From positions 793,913-857,912 of the forward strand of contig JACBWW010000029.1 of the NCBI GenBank assembly GCA_020086605.1: a DNA stretch of 64,000 bases. The letters run 5' to 3'. Numbering within the stretch: position 1 is the stretch's first letter; each line of letters begins with the position of its first letter. Positions 32,646 to 47,235 of this stretch are shown piece by piece. Below the pieces are notes generated by a model, which was not told the DNA's origin, ran no database searches, and was given only the letters and a program-made list of their open reading frames with translations. The DNA is from Lanius collurio (Eukaryota > Chordata > Aves > Passeriformes > Laniidae). A program made the position numbers and the translations under genes.

Positions 32646-35600
32646 GTAATTAGTTGTTAAAATGCTACAAGTGTGTTTAGCACAACTTCATGCATGCTGG
32701 TTTGTTGCTTGGGCTTTTTTGCCTTTTTTTTCCCTTTTCCATTTGGTATGTGTGGCTGATCAGACATCACTGGGGAATATTTATCCTACAGTACAACAGC
32801 AGCTTTAAGCAACTACTCAATTATTGGTATTAAAGGGAAGAAAAGTGGAGGGGAGCTGGCATGCTTTGAAAAGTAAATAAATAAAAACAAAACTTCCGAG
32901 ATACAGCCTAGAGGGAAAATCGAGTACGTGGTAGCAGGATCCATACACAGGCAGTATGGAAGGAAGTATTTAAGTGTATGCAAATGCTTCTTCATTCCCA
33001 GGGGTTAGAAGATCAATCACTGTGGGCTTTTTTTCCTTCCTAGCATTACTTAAATGTTATGCACAAAAATAACTTGGTTGCTGGGTAAATTTCTAGAATT
33101 ACATTTAAGCTGAACTCGAGTTTTCACTGTGCTCGGTATCGCATTTACCTTACATGGACAAGAAGATTCCGAGTAGGAAATACTCAGCAGCTTGTTCAAT
33201 AACTGCGTTTAAAGAGATAAGAATATTTGCAGAGAGATTTAAACATACCTGGAATTTAACTCTCGAGTAGAACGGCAGGAAGGCTGCTGGGAGGGGGGTT
33301 TGGGAGTGGGGTGGGTTTGGAGAGCTGGTTCGTACCTATGGCAGTGCCTTGGTGGTTTCCCCCGAGTGATCCAGGGGTGCAGCTATTGCAGGGAAGGGCT
33401 CCTGGAGCAGCAGCGTGGCCAGGGCAGCTCTCGGGCAGCTGTGCTCGGCTGGGAATGGTTGGGCTCCAGGGGAACACCCAGCTGTGTTTCCCCCAGCTGG
33501 GCTGTGTTTAACAACTGCTTGCATGAGCGGCGTGGGGCCCCCACGGAGCAGGGGGATTTTGTGTGTCAGAAAATGGCTCTGCAAGTCCCTGTATGAAACA
33601 CGGTATTTGTAGGCTTTTAATGAAGGATCTGCTTTAATGTTCTGGGTTTTATTGCCCTGCTGACAATCGATCCCCAGGGTGTTCCCCTCCAGTCCCGGGG
33701 CTCTCCCTGTACGGCATTTGCTCCATTTTCCCATGGTTGGAATGAAGCATGTGAGGATTTCTTCTTTATTTCAGGAAGACAACTTTTTGCTTGCTTTCAT
33801 TCTCAGTTTCTTTCATAGATTTTAATTTCTGTTGTGAATGTGATTCTTTTTCTTTGAAGTGTTTAAAGCAATTTGTAACGTAAGAGATCCAGAAAAGAAA
33901 ATCAAAATCTGTGGATAGATTCCACCTTGATACATGAATATTGAGTGTGTCTTAAAATTTATTTCATCAGAGTAGAAATGCTTTGTGCTAATCTTTTGCA
34001 TAATTAGTCCAATTCCATGTTGTGTTCAGTTGGTTTCATGGGGATTTTTTGGGGAGTTAATTTCCTCTGCTCTCACTGTATCTTTTAAGAAAATCACAAA
34101 CTCTCTGTCAAAGCAAGAAGTGTTTCTGCCTTGGGGAGGAAGGTTTCGGGGCAGTTGAAATGAGCAGCCTGCCCGGAGATGCCGGGAGTGTCACTGGAGG
34201 CGCTGCCCGGGCGTTGTGCGGAGCCCCCGTGGGGGTTAATGGGGGGTGCCCGGCCCCGAGCCCCGGCCGTGCGGTCCTGGGGGCACGGAGGGCTGGCCCG
34301 GGCTGTCCCCGGGCCGGAGCCGCTCCTGTGGCGGGCAGGGCAGGTGCGGTGTGCGGGCGGCGTTGGGGCACCGAGGGCAGGAGCGCTGGCAGTGCCCGGG
34401 ACAGCCCAGGGAATGTCCCGGAGCATCCCAGCACCAGCTGCCTCCTCCCCTGCCCAGCCTCAGCCACGCTGGGGCTCGAGCATTGACGTCCTTGCGTCCT
34501 GCAAGGTCATCTTATATTTTATTGCTTCCTTTTTGCTGTAAGATAATGGATTTTTTTTTCTTTAAGGAATGTGTAAAGAATTTTGAGGTGGCTCCTAGCT
34601 GAGCTTTACATAAAAATGCATTATTCACAGCTTTGTGGAAGCTGTTCTTACTTCCCAAGGACTTTTATATACTTAAACTACAAAGTCTAGTTCTAAAAAC
34701 AGCGTTGTTTGGGTTTGCTTTATTATTTTTATTCCATAACATTCAGGCAAGTCCATCTTCCTTTTACAGTGTTTGAGATATTAATGAACCCTGTGTTTTA
34801 AGCGTGATTTTTTTTTCTTCCTAAACATTGCCAGAAATATTTGGTCTGAACTGGGTTAGTTTAAGGTGATGTATTGTGGATTTGTTTGTTTTTCTTGCAG
34901 AAGACTTAACAAAATTGGCATTTGTTTTAGAAACAAAGGAAGGACTCACTTGCCAGGTTCCCGTGGTCTGGGGTTTTTTTAGGTACTAAATGTGAGAGGT
35001 GGAGGCTGGGATTTTGAGAAGCTTCAGGTTCCAGGAGGAAATACTTTTGATGTTGGTAGAATTATTTGTCTACTAATACCATTAATTGTAGACTGAACAC
35101 AGGGGAAGGAAAGCTGCAGTTCAACCCTGGTGTTCAGGTTGTATTTAATCTGCCAGTTTAATGGCAAGCCTGGAATGTCCCTTTATATCCACTCAGGCTG
35201 GAATTGATGTCATGCCGTTTTTGAGTGGTTTTGCTCCTCCAGCTGCTGACTTTAATGAGACAAGTGATAATCAGGCCCAAGAAAACCAATCTATTGCAGT
35301 GAACTGTGGGAGGGATCCAGAAGTTAACAAGCAGAATGCAAACTTCAGGAATTTGATTAATGGGAATGAATTGCCAATAATCAATACACTGTTGTCTGTA
35401 GAAGAGTCGGTGCTTGTGCTGAGCTGCAAATCCTCCTGCAGGAACACTGAGCTGCAGCTCCCAAACTCCAGATCCTGAGCAGCAGGGAGGCCCCGGCCGG
35501 CGGGACGGCTTTGTCTGGGAGCGAGTGGAGTGAATGAAGAAGGTGGATAGAATAAAAGGGAGGAGGAAGTAGGCTAACAGACAGTTTACCTTAGATTGTC

Positions 35601-38600
35601 TTTAATGGCAGCTGGGAGAGGAGTAAATCGCGCTGAATGCTTCGCTGAAGAGTTGGAGGGTTTGCTGGCGCCCGTCTCCGGTGGGATGTTACTGTGATTT
35701 ATTACACAAACCCAGGGAAAACTGTTCCATTTCAAGGAAATGGCTTTAGCAACACACACTCGTGGGGCTCTTGCATGGTATATACATTAAATCCTTTGCT
35801 CTGACTTCCTGGAGATGTGGCTTGTTGTGGAGGGAGTGAAGGATGCCGAGAAGCAGCCCAGCAATGCAAGGTTTGCTCCTGCAGCCAGAATTCACAGAAA
35901 CTGGGCCCCACTGGCAGTGTTACGGCTTCTCTTATTACAGTTGAAATAATTCCTAGTACTTAAGCTTGTGGGGGATAAGGATCATTAAGGAAGTTTAAGA
36001 AAGGGCAAGAGCTGAGAGAAGCCATTAAAGAGGAGGAGAGTCTGGAAGGAGGAAAAGTTTTGCTGGTCGGTCGCAATCCAGAACTTTGCTTCCAAAAGTT
36101 GCCCTTCTACCCTTAACTCTTTAACTGGGATTCTTTTTGGACTCAGGTGCTGTGTGAGAAGGAAGGGAACAAAAGGAATTGTTTGCCAGCAGTGGTAAAG
36201 GTCAGTTGTCCGTTTGTCTTCCCGCTTTGTTTCCCTCGGCTGCTGGCCAAGGCCGGTGGCTTGGCAGGGCTGGATGCAGTGCTTTAAGTGCTGCCTGACT
36301 CAGCAGCATATAATGTATGGGACATCCGGAATTGGGGCTTTTTTAATAATTCTATTTTGATATAAAACCCAGACGTGTTATTTGGAGTGCTCAGGGTTCC
36401 AGTAGTCTGTGTTGTGATTTGTCAGCTTAATGTAATACTGTATTGGGGGTTTGAGTCTGAAAGTACATGGCAAAAAATCCAGTTGTTCTGCCAGAAAGGG
36501 ATGAATCAGGAGTGTCCTGCAGAATGTGCTCTAAGGTGCTGTGGAAAGGTAACTAGATAAATGAGGGGTCATGGAAGATGTAATCCGCTTCTTCCATCGA
36601 GCTCATAGCCGAGTAGGTTGTTGTAAGTTGCTAACTTCTGCAAATTTATTTCTCTCTACAATGATTTCTGTTTTAAACCTAACTCTGGCTTACAAAACAA
36701 GCTTATTTCTGTTGTCCATTCCATTTGTTACTATTTATCTCCATGGTTAAACCCCTTGTACTCCTCTCCTGCTGCCAGTGAAGGCAAAGCTGTGGTTGAA
36801 GAAGTCCCACTCACGAATCTTCTCAGAAATGTGAAATACAGGTATTATCCAACTCCTACATTGTATATTTACCGTGCTGAAGATTACTTTTACAGTGAGA
36901 GCAATTTATCTTGGGGGAAGCAAATTTCTCTTCTTCCTTTTATTATTGCTGCTCCTTCTGAAAATGAGCAAGAGGTGCATATTCTGTGTGTATATGTAAC
37001 TGCAAACTGGAATTATTTCTGTACTTTAAAGGTCCTCCTGTCCTCCTGGGTCCAGTTTTATAGCCTCTGCTGAGTGTGGTGGTAATGTTCCTCCTCCCAA
37101 AGCTGTTGCTTTGGGGCAGCTTTCATTTTTGGGGTAGTTGAAGCCTGCCCGAGCTGCTGTCCCACCCCAGTGTGCTGCTGTAGTGTCGTGTGTGTGTTCT
37201 GCAAACGGTCCCCGTGGCATCAGTCTTGAGGAAGACAAGATCCCAATAAAATCCTGTTTTCAATCTGAGCTACAAGCAATGGGAAAACCTTTGTAGAGCC
37301 ATAGTTACCATTACTTGTAGTTTATACTATTAAAATAACTGCGAGTTGTCACCTCTGGTGTAGAGAAGTAAACTTGGAAATGCCTTTGTAAAGTGATGAA
37401 CGTGGAACTCAGAAGCACAGAACAAGTGTGTGTGCAACAGGGTGCTTCCTGAGAAGAGCACTTGGATGTGCTGAACGCTGTGCACCAGACCCAGGGAGTT
37501 TGGGTTAAACTCTCTTTGGTTTCCCAGCCTTTGTCTCCCAGATTCTCAAGTATACACAGATTTTAATCTTATTTACTGAAGAATTAATGTGTGGCACTGT
37601 TGCATGTACAGGTTATTGTTCTCATCCCAGGGATTTTCTGGCTGATTTGCTGTAGTGTGAGATCCACTGATAACCATTTGTAACAGTCACTGTAATGTGA
37701 GAGCCACTGATGCCCTTTTATAACACAGCCTTTGCTTAAATAGCCAGGGCCCTCGCAGACCAGGAGTTAATCCTGTTCTCAGTGCTGGGTTCTGGAAATA
37801 CTGGTCAGATGCTGTCAGTGGAGGGCCTCATCCCCCTGGGACAGGAGTGAACCAGTACAGCTGGAATAGAAGACACATGCAAAAAAAAAATAATAATTTC
37901 ATCTCATTGTCTTGGCTCTGACTCCAGAGCAGCTTGTTTGGGGTATCTGTGGGAAAAAAACCAAACAGGAAATCTATGGTTTCTTTGCCCCTGTGTGACA
38001 AACTGAGCATGGCATTGCTGGTCACCTGCAGAGGGATGTCAGCAGAGGGTCACCTGCTCGGAGTGAGCTCCATCCCTGTGTTGGAGCACTTGGCACCACA
38101 GGCTGGAGGGCAGCTGGAAGACTCTGGATGGGCAGCTCTTGCTGCCTGTGGGCAGCAGAACCTGTGGGTGCAGGTTGGCCCTGTGTGTGACCAGTCCAGC
38201 ACCTGGGTCTGTACTGGGGGTGAGTAGCTGTGTCCCCACAAGTGCAGGGCTGGGCTGGGAGGACAGTTCAGCACAGTTACTGTGTCTCTTCTGGGCCCTT
38301 TCCTCCTTACCTCACCTTCACTCTGGAGAAGGTGGTGTGCCTGTGTCTCCCCCATGTTCTGGTCTGACTCAGCTCCCACAAACCTCTGCAGTGACATTTC
38401 CTGCTGGGATTCCATCCCTGGATGAGGCAGTGAGTGTCTCCTTGTGCTCAGGCCATACCTCTATTGCTTGAAATAGAACTATAAAACACAATGACAGAAG
38501 ATTTTCCTGCCTCTCCCGTGGCCGTCCCGCCGGCTGTGTCACCTCCGTGCCCCAGAGGTGTCTGGCAGGAGCAGGAGGAGCAGCTGCAGCTCCTCTGGCT

Positions 38601-40433
38601 CAAGGAGCTGTAAACCTGGAGCTGGGCTTTGGAAGGGAGGGGATGGAGATAAGGGCAGGTTTTCTCACTGCTCTGTGTGGGGAGAGTTTCGATTCCAGGA
38701 CACGGTGTTACTTACCCAGGATATCATTTAGAGTTCTGTAATCCTGGTGCCTTGAATCAATAATCACCACAATTGTGTGGATTTCTGGAGGAAATTGTGC
38801 TCTTCAGAAGTCATCTTGACATTGTGTATGGAGAATGTTTCTTGTACCAGCCCACCGCCTTTTTAATAGCCAGTGCCAACAGGTCACCATTAAACCTCCA
38901 GATTCCAGCTGTACCTGTGGAGCTCCCACTCCGTGCTAAATCTTCCTGGAAAACTGCAATCCTAATGTATTTTGCAAATTAATATCCCACAAACTGCTGA
39001 TACTTTGCTAAGGGGATACAATACCATCCACAACTTCCCCTTTTTGGTCAAATATCTCGGCCTTTGTAAGATTGTAAAGGCAAAAGTACTGTTGGGGAAG
39101 GAATTCTAAAATAATGATTGTGTCTTTCTTGAATTCAGTTCACTGCTACTGTAATTCAGTAATGAAAACTAGTTTCATATTGGATTTTACAGTAATACAT
39201 TCTTCATACTATTTGTAATATGTTTGTACAGTTACTGTGTGTCAGAAAACAGCTGGAGATCATCAAATTTCTGCACCACGGTCACACAAGATTTAATATG
39301 AAACTTGTGAGCAGCAGGGCGCCATTTACTCTTGTGTTGCTTTATTCAGATACTTATTTTTTCTGTTGTTTTTATTTGTGTAACTGAGTTTAAAGTTAGC
39401 AAGTATTGCTCAGGATGGGAGTTTTAAAAAAGAAATGAGGGCACAAATGAGTAGTTTGCCTCAAAATACTACTTGGGAAACTCAGAAGTATACTGTAGAG
39501 TCAAGGAGGAGCAAATAATGAAGTATCAGTGAAGTCTGTCATCTATTCAAGAAGCAAATAATGGAAGTGATTTTGCAGCTCCCTGGCTTGGTTTTCTTTT
39601 TTCCAGGAAACCTGGGAAAGGTCTTGTCATTGTCTTTACCCAGAGGATCTCTTGTGGTGCACTTCGGGATGCAGCAGGGACTTCAGTCTTTACTTATTAG
39701 AAACTTTGTGGGCAGGGCTGATTTGGGGGTTTTTGTGTGGGTTCCTGTCTGTGAATGTTTGAATCTCTGTTTCTGCTGGCAGTTCTCATGGAGAAGAGAG
39801 GCTGGAAGGCAGATGACCTCTTTGCTCACAAGTGGGCTTGGCTGATGAGAGGGATGGGAAAACAGGACATCTGGGGTTAGAAATTCCATGAAACTTTTAG
39901 AAAATGAGGTTTTGGTCTTGGATGAGAATCCTCCAGCCATTACACAGCTCCTTTCCAGCTGTGTGAATTGGGTATGACAGAGAAGGGCTTCCATGGATCT
40001 CCTCCTTCCCAGCTGGCCATTGGGGAAGGACGTGGCTGCTTACGGTGTGTGTGCACCTGGCTGTGCTTTGAGCTTCAGCCCCTTGAGAGCTCTCCAGAGC
40101 CTGGGTGGTGTCTCCTTGCCTTCCCCTGCCCTCATAGCCTGCTTTGAGAACATGACTGGGAAGGCTGGGGGTTCTTGGGGATTTTTGTTGCCAAACTCCA
40201 TCCGGTCCGATCCGCCTTGAGCAGGGAGCCTGGAATGTGTGACAGAAAAGAGCAGCTGATGTGGTTTATTTTTGCTGTCGCAGCTTGGAGAACCTGCTCC
40301 AAGGTGTGGTGGTGTGTAGGGATGTAGTAATAGGGGCTGGCAGGGCTCAGCATGGCCAGGGAGCTGTGCCAGGCCTGCGCTGCTGGAGCACGTCCGACAC
40401 CGCTCGTGGGGAGCACGGCCAGGAGAGAGGGAG

Positions 40434-40640
40434 CCACTGGGGCTGCTGGGGTGGGCAGTGGGACCTGCTGGGGTGGGCATTGGGAGCGAGGGGCACTGGG
40501 GTGGGCACTGGGAGCGAGGGGCTGCTGGGGTGGGCACTGGGAGCGAGGGGCACCGGGGTGGGCACTGGGACCCAGGGGCACTGGGGTGGGCAGTGGGGCC
40601 GGGGGGCACCGGGGTGGGCACTGGGACCGAGGGGTGCTGG
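40434..40640. repeat. 28-29-bp G-rich minisatellite, about seven copies
   Basis: Each unit begins GGGGTGGGCACTGGGA and ends with a variable GCACT, GCACC or GCTGCT segment. Repeated G-runs give quadruplex potential. It lies in NR3C1 intron 2 and explains the long proline-rich frames on the minus strand. Confidence -1.
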
Positions 40641-41726
40641 GCTGAGCCTGCTGCTGTGCAAGCTGCCTGCAGCTCATCCCTGATGCCTCCAGGGAAGGAG
40701 AGCTCACGGTGTGGCTGTGGAGGAGGGCGATGTTCCCATGGATGCAGTGCCAGGAAAGGGTTGGGGGATCTCCCCCATCACTTAAAAATAAGGGGGGTGT
40801 GTGTGTGAATACAGCTGTAATGTATTAAACTCTACATTTTATTTATGATTTCAGTAGCTTTTCACTTGGTCAGATGGTGTAAATTCACAGTAATGTATTT
40901 TAAGCCAACACACCTGTCCAAAGGCATGCTATCCATTGCTGTGTATCTGTATATTTTTTTCCTCTTGCTTATTTTGCTTTTTTTCCCTAAGCATTTGTTA
41001 CCTTTCTGAAGCAATAACTTCTTAAAGCCATCAGCAAAGGTTTTGAAAAAATCCCTGCTGAAAACGTGCATGTTCTGCATGCACATTCTTTGTACAAGAA
41101 TGCAGTCCAGGCTTGTTAACTTCAAAAACAAAAACCAAAACTAAATAAAGGACAGAAGTTGCAGAAATGATAGTTTCATGTCGATTGCAGTTTCCTATTA
41201 CCTGGCTGTTGTTTTCTGTCTTGTCTTTTTTCTGTGGGTTACTTTTGCTACCAGGGCCTTTGATGGTTTGTTTTGCTTGTTGAATTTCTGTTAATCTTGT
41301 GTTCCGTATGAATGGCACCCAAATTAATTGTGCTGTCCCCATATGAGGGTGATGTAGATACAATTAGACTTCTTTTTATAAAGGACTCTGCATCTTGGTT
41401 CTCATAAAACATGGAATAGATTAGCATATAAGACAATACGAGAACAGTCTTCTCTGAAAACAGACTTTTAAAACAGCTTTAAAAATTAGAAATCTTAAAC
41501 TTCATATCCAGAATAGTTTTTGGATGCTGAAGATCTGTGGAGATGAATTTCACTTAACACCTTAATTTTAGTAAGACAATACATGTTTATGACATGTTTG
41601 TTGAAACAATAGCGTACTGGGGGTGTATTGCCTGTTGGTGAGGATTGGCAGTGATCCAAATGATGGCACTGGAGTGACCTTTGGGGTTCCCCTTACCTGC
41701 CTTTTGTTAAAAAGTCACTTCCAAAC

Positions 41727-41832
41727 AGAATCATTTAGGTTGGAAAAGATCTCCCAGCCCACTGAGTCCAAGCTGTGCCCAGCCCAGAGCACTGAGTGCC
41801 ATGTCCAAGTTGTTTTCAGAACCTTACTGGGA
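41727..41832 (-). mobile_element. CR1 LINE 3'-end fragment
   Basis: The plus strand reads AGAATCATTTAGGTTGGAAA, then GAGTCCAAGCTGTGCCCAGC and the AGCACTGAGTGCCATGTCCA block, a standard inverted CR1 tail. It belongs to the same subfamily as the copies at 49,050, 50,865 and 57,780. Confidence -1.
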
Positions 41833-44800
41833 TTGCCAAACAGAAATTAAAATTAGTTTGTAGAGAATGATCTTACATCTTTGCCTTTTGATTAATAAAT
41901 GATGCAATCCTTCTTGGGGGGAGACTTGTAATGCTTTTGGGGTTATTTGCTTTGACCAAACAATCCTCAGAAGAAAATTGAAGGTTAAATTTATGTTGTT
42001 ATTTGAAGCAGTGCGAAGTTTAGACGTGATCCTGGGTTACAGATAGGCTCTCCCAGGTGGAATAGTGCTGCTGCTTTAATCCATATTTCAGCACAGGCTT
42101 TTTTCTCTGACCTACTTTGTCCCAGCCCTGGCTTTTGAGAGGTCCTTTGGACACCCTGACTGTGGGGGAAGTTCTCTGGTGTAGGGTGAGTCCTGCTCTG
42201 GTGTGAGGTCCCTTGGTTTTATTTTCATGTTGCTTTATGAATTCTGTCCTTCCTGGACACGTGTTTCTGCTAAGCCCCACACATCTGCCATTTTCTGAAG
42301 TGAAAAGGAAGCTTCTCTGACACCTTCTTTTTTAACAAAACCCATCTATCAAGTTCTGTGCTGAAATAGTTTCCATAGCTGGAGAAGACAAGTCTGTTCT
42401 CATGCAGTGCCAGGTGATTTGCAAATTCTGTGCATGATTTGATAAAAATTTTAGTTCTGAAACTCCCTCATCTAAAATGTAAGTGTTGTAAGAACCTGAG
42501 TGCTTGGAATTCTGTTTTATGAGTAGCAGAGCATTCCTTTTTCAGCTCTTACTGAAGGGAGCAGTTAATGTTAGGATGCCTGCACGACAACATCCTGAGT
42601 CATCAAGATACTTGACAGCTCCTTTCCAACCAGAGCAACTGGTTTGACAAATGAGCTTGGACTTATTTTATCACTTTAAAGATAAATCTTTAAAGACACT
42701 TTTAAGGCGTTAAAGGTTGGGACATCTGATATTTTATTAAATAACAATCTGGAGGTTTCTCAGTCCACTTATTTTTGTGCCTCAGCTTGTTCCGTGTTGC
42801 AGATCAAAGCCCCAGCTGAGTTGCTCGGCATACCAGTGGGGAGGAGGAAGTGACTGGGTTTCTATTCCTGGCTGACCCCAGCCTCGGAACCGAGGAAGAG
42901 CTTTAAAGGAAATGCAACATTCAGCTCTCTGAATCTTTCCAAGTATTCATAAGTGCTACCAGCACTGGCTTCCTGCATGCAGCGTTTCAAGGTGTGGACA
43001 TCTTAAAACTGTCCTAATTTCAAAATGAAACAGGGGTAACAAAGGAAACCCTAAAACTTCATGGAAATAGCAAAACTTGAAATTCCAGATTTTATCAAAA
43101 ACATCCAAAGCATCCTGTTTTTACCTGGCAGGCAGCTCTGCAAGCCCAGCCAGGGTGGGAGGGGATGGCCGGAGCCCAGTGGGGCTGCTGGCACACGGTG
43201 TGGCCCCTTCGGCGTGGGCAGAGAGAGCTCTGTGGGATCGGAGCAAAGCCAGTGATGCCCTGGCGAGGGAAGCTTTGCCCAGCAGACCTGGAGGAGCTGC
43301 CAGCCCTCAGAGATGTTGTCTTCAATGAAGCAGCCACCGTGAGGGGGCACAGGACCCCGAGCACTGTGGTTGGGAGCCCAGCTCCGGCCCTTGGCAGAGG
43401 GTAGGCTGTAAACCTGTAAGGTCACTGAGCACGTGGAGGCTCTTGCGAAAGAGCTGTCCTTGCTCCTGGAAGGAAAACATCCCCTCATCCCTGTCCTGGA
43501 TTTCTCTGAGGCTGTCAGTGACCTGTGAATCCCATCAGCCTGAATAGATTGGAATAGTTTTTTCTCTTTCCTTTAAGACTTTGACACACTTCCTTGCCAG
43601 AGGCCATTTCAAAAGAAAGAACTTGACAACCCCCCCAGTTCTGTCATGGAACTGGCAGAGCAGTTCTTTTGTGGGCTGGAGAGCTGGACAGGGTTTGGTG
43701 GTGGCTGAGGCCCAGGAGTTGCCCACTGGTCCCCTGTGGGTAGAGAGGGAGTGTGCCCACAGGTTTCTGGGTTAGCTGATACTGAGCTATTTTGGGTGCT
43801 GAGTGCCAGGCTGGGAAGCTCTGCGAGCACAGAGCTGAGCAGAGAGGGAGCTCCAGCTGGAAGGTGTAAGGCTGTGAGCCTCGGGAATATTATCCATGCA
43901 GTGCTTGCACAGGGTGGAGCTCGGAGCTGGGACTCGGGAGGGAGTTCTGGGTTGTCACTGCTCGTCTTGGGACAGCCTTAGCTCAGTGGGCAGGAGCGGC
44001 CCAAAAGGTGGATGGGGGTGTTTGTCACCAGGAAGGATGGAGGAGGACGTGGTGTGCTCCCATGCCAGCACTGCCCCTTCCATACTGCCCACTCCTGAGC
44101 GGGGTTGATGAGTTCCTAACTGGTTGCCAGAACACTTCTGTGCATGGGTTTGTCTCCAGTGCTTAAAAAAGTGTCCCCAAATGCCACCAAGATAAACAGC
44201 CAGAATTGAGGGGGGAAAATTCAGGGTGGCTGTGGTGATGTCTTCCTGCACAACATTTTTTCCTTTCCTTATTTTCAGTACTGGGATATTCACACGTGTG
44301 TGTGTTCCCCTGACCCCGTGTGGTAAATTCCATACTTCATTTTGTCTTTAAAATTGCAAATAAGTCAAGGTGGTTATAGGAAACAGGCTCTTCCAGCTGC
44401 TGCCTGGGGAAATTCCTGAGGGCTTGAAAGCCATCCTTCACTTCTTTCATGCTGCAGTCATCATTCCAGAGACATCTAGGAAATTAAAATCTTCTATTAT
44501 GAAGATGGGTTACTCTGTCACACATGTTATTGTCAGTAATTTCCCTGGCTGTCCCTGTCGTCCCCACACGCTTTGGATTGCTGCACCAGCACTGAGAAAT
44601 GTTCTTTTCCCTCCTATGCTGCTGCCCCAGATGTGCCACCAAAAGCAGCCAGATTTTTGCCCTAGTTTGGCAAAAATCAAAATTTTTCTCCAGTTTAACT
44701 GCGAGGAATTGGTAGTAAATAGAATAAATATCAATTTAATAGAATGAATACAAATTTTTAACTGAACTGTAATCTTTTGAACTGTTTTCTACAAACACAG

Positions 44801-46207
44801 CATATATTGTTCAAGAAAAATGAGAACTCGACCATGTTCTAGCCATTCCAGTAGTTTATTTTTCTTTTCCAGCTGCCAAGGATAGAACTCGGTGCTCTCC
44901 TCTCTCTAATCATTCTTTCCCAGGGAAGGTGATTATGTTTGTTGTGCCTGTGTTAACAATGTGCTGTGGTACTTCAGACTCCTCGTTTTGAAGGTGCATT
45001 AAATCCGAGGGGTTGCCAAGGTGAGAAATTGGGCTGCTTGGAAGGAGCTGGCTCTGGTTTGGGGAGTGTTTGGAGCAGGCTGGGGTTGGGGTCTGGAAGG
45101 GCAGAGCTGCGGGGCAGGTCTGTGGGATCCCAGGGAGCAGATCCCTCCTCAGACATTCTCCGTGTGTGCAGTACATTGTGTTACTGCTGTACATTTCCCA
45201 GGATGATGACGAATCTCTAACAGTTTTCCCAGAATTGTAGTTTTAGTGAATAAAGCTGTTCTCGATGCTGAAGTGGGGAATGGAGTTGGGAATCCTTTTC
45301 GTATTTCTGCCCAGAGGGAGTTTCTAATTCTTTCCAATGGAAAGTCATCGTGCAGATACTGCACAGCATTAATTGCTTGGACTTAGCCTTACACAACATG
45401 CAAAAATTAACAGTAATACAAACAAGCTGATGATGAGACACTGCACTGGGAGACGTTGTGTTAAAATGAGAATTACTGGCTTTTCCAGTCTGCATTTTGA
45501 AGACCTTTTCAGGCCCATAAGTGAGACCAGGCTGGGAGCAGCTAGTGGCTCCGTCCTCACTGGCTGCTGCTCTGCTCCAGGGCACATTGCTTTGCTCTTA
45601 TTTCTGCAGCTCAGGCAGGCAGGGCTTTCAGATAACTTCAAAAGAAGTATTTTTTCGGTTGCAGTCAGCCTTTGGGCAGTGATGTCCTTGCTGTAAGGTG
45701 CCACAGGTTGTTCACAGAAGTGGAAGAGCAGAGCTGTGTGGCTGCACAGCAGTTTCTGTGACTGCAGCAGTGTCTCGAGGAAGGGCTGTTCCCCTGTTCT
45801 CTCTGCCCTGGACAGCCTGAGCTGCTCCTCCTCACAGCCCTGCTGCTTGGGCTGAGCGCTTGAATTTCTTTGGACTCTTCAGAAGTAGCTGTTCAAACCA
45901 AACCTGTTGGCTTGTTGCTGTTACTTTCCATTCATGGAAGAACTGTAGAACGTTACTACTTTCCTCTTTCTGCAGGTGCCTCAGTTGTCACCTGCCTTTA
46001 TTAATGCCTTTGCAGCATCACGCTCACCAAGGTGCTGCTGTTTGGGGAGGGGCTGTGTCTGTTACCATCCTTCATCTCAAAAATTGGAGTCAAACGTTTC
46101 ATTATAATTTTGTAGCACTCCAGCAGTGACACATTGTCCTTTTATTTTGGATCTCTGAGTAGGTGAAGTCTCTACTTTCTTTTTTTATTATCACTGGCAC
46201 AGTGAAG

Positions 46208-46400
46208 ACAGAATCATAGAATGTCTTGGGTTGGAAAGGACCTTAAAGCTCATCCACTCCCACCCCCTTGCCATGGGCAGGGACACCTTCCACTCTTCCA
46301 GGCTGCTCCAAGCCCCATCCAGCCTGGCCTTGGGCACTTTCACGGATGGGGCAGCCACGGCTGCTCTGTGCCATGGCCTCATCCAAAATCCCATCTAACC
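46208..46400 (-). mobile_element. CR1 LINE 3'-end fragment
   Basis: It starts AGAATCATAGAATGTCTTGG, followed by GGAAAGGACCTTAAAGCTCA, CAGGCTGCTCCAAGCCCCAT and CCAGCCTGGCCTTGGGCACT. This is an inverted CR1 tail with a good match to the family. Confidence -1.
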
Positions 46401-47235
46401 CTTCGCTCTGTCAGTTTAAAGCTTTCCCCAGGCCCATGCAAAAAAAGGAAAGTGCCTTTTGTCTCCTTCTAAGTAACCTTTTACCAGTCCAACTTTCAGT
46501 TTTCAGGCCAGTCAGTCTGGATTGTGCAGTTGCCTTTGATAAATAAGCAGTGTCTGGGTTTGTGTTTGACAGGACAGGCATGTTGGAATTCATCTGGTGA
46601 AGCCTTTTGGCCTGTGAAAACTGCTTCTTCATCCTAGAGATGCTTTTTTCTGTTAAATCACCATCTATGATTATATCACTTACTGTATGCAAGTCCATGT
46701 TAAGTTTTCTGTTATGAAACTTAGATTAGAAGGCACAAATAGAATGTCCATATTTGCTGTTTAGTACTTTTAGAGAAGTAACATGCCAGTTTTGTCTCAG
46801 GGTAGACATGCAAATGTGAGACAAACATTTTGAGTCACAGGTTTGAAGGCTGTTGGTCATTCCCAGCCTGTGGGACAAGATTATAGTGTCTGGTTATGAG
46901 AGATGGTTGAGGATCGAGTCTTTTTCTTAACAAACCACGGGTTTTGTAACTGTCCGTGGAAAGGCAGAGCAGATCTCGGCCGCTATCACCTGCCAGCTCC
47001 TTATCAGCTCTCCTGCAGCCTGTGCCGCTGTAATCACGGGGCAGGATTAGCACGGGCTGGTGGGCATCGTGTGCAGCTGCAGCTCCAGCCCAGCAGCACC
47101 TGCTCCGGGCATGAGGGCTCAGACACCTCCCGCTGTCTCCGCACCCCACGGTGCCTTTCGGGCTGGCTCGCACGGGCTCCGTGTGCTGGCAGGGTTCTGG
47201 AACCCACCGTGGGCTTGTGCAGTCAGTTTGTTGGC

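Noticed and set aside
41441..41455. AGAACAGTCTTCTCT as a glucocorticoid response element in intron 2
   Set aside because: The first half-site is perfect but the second matches only four of six bases; such half-sites are common by chance in 31 kb.
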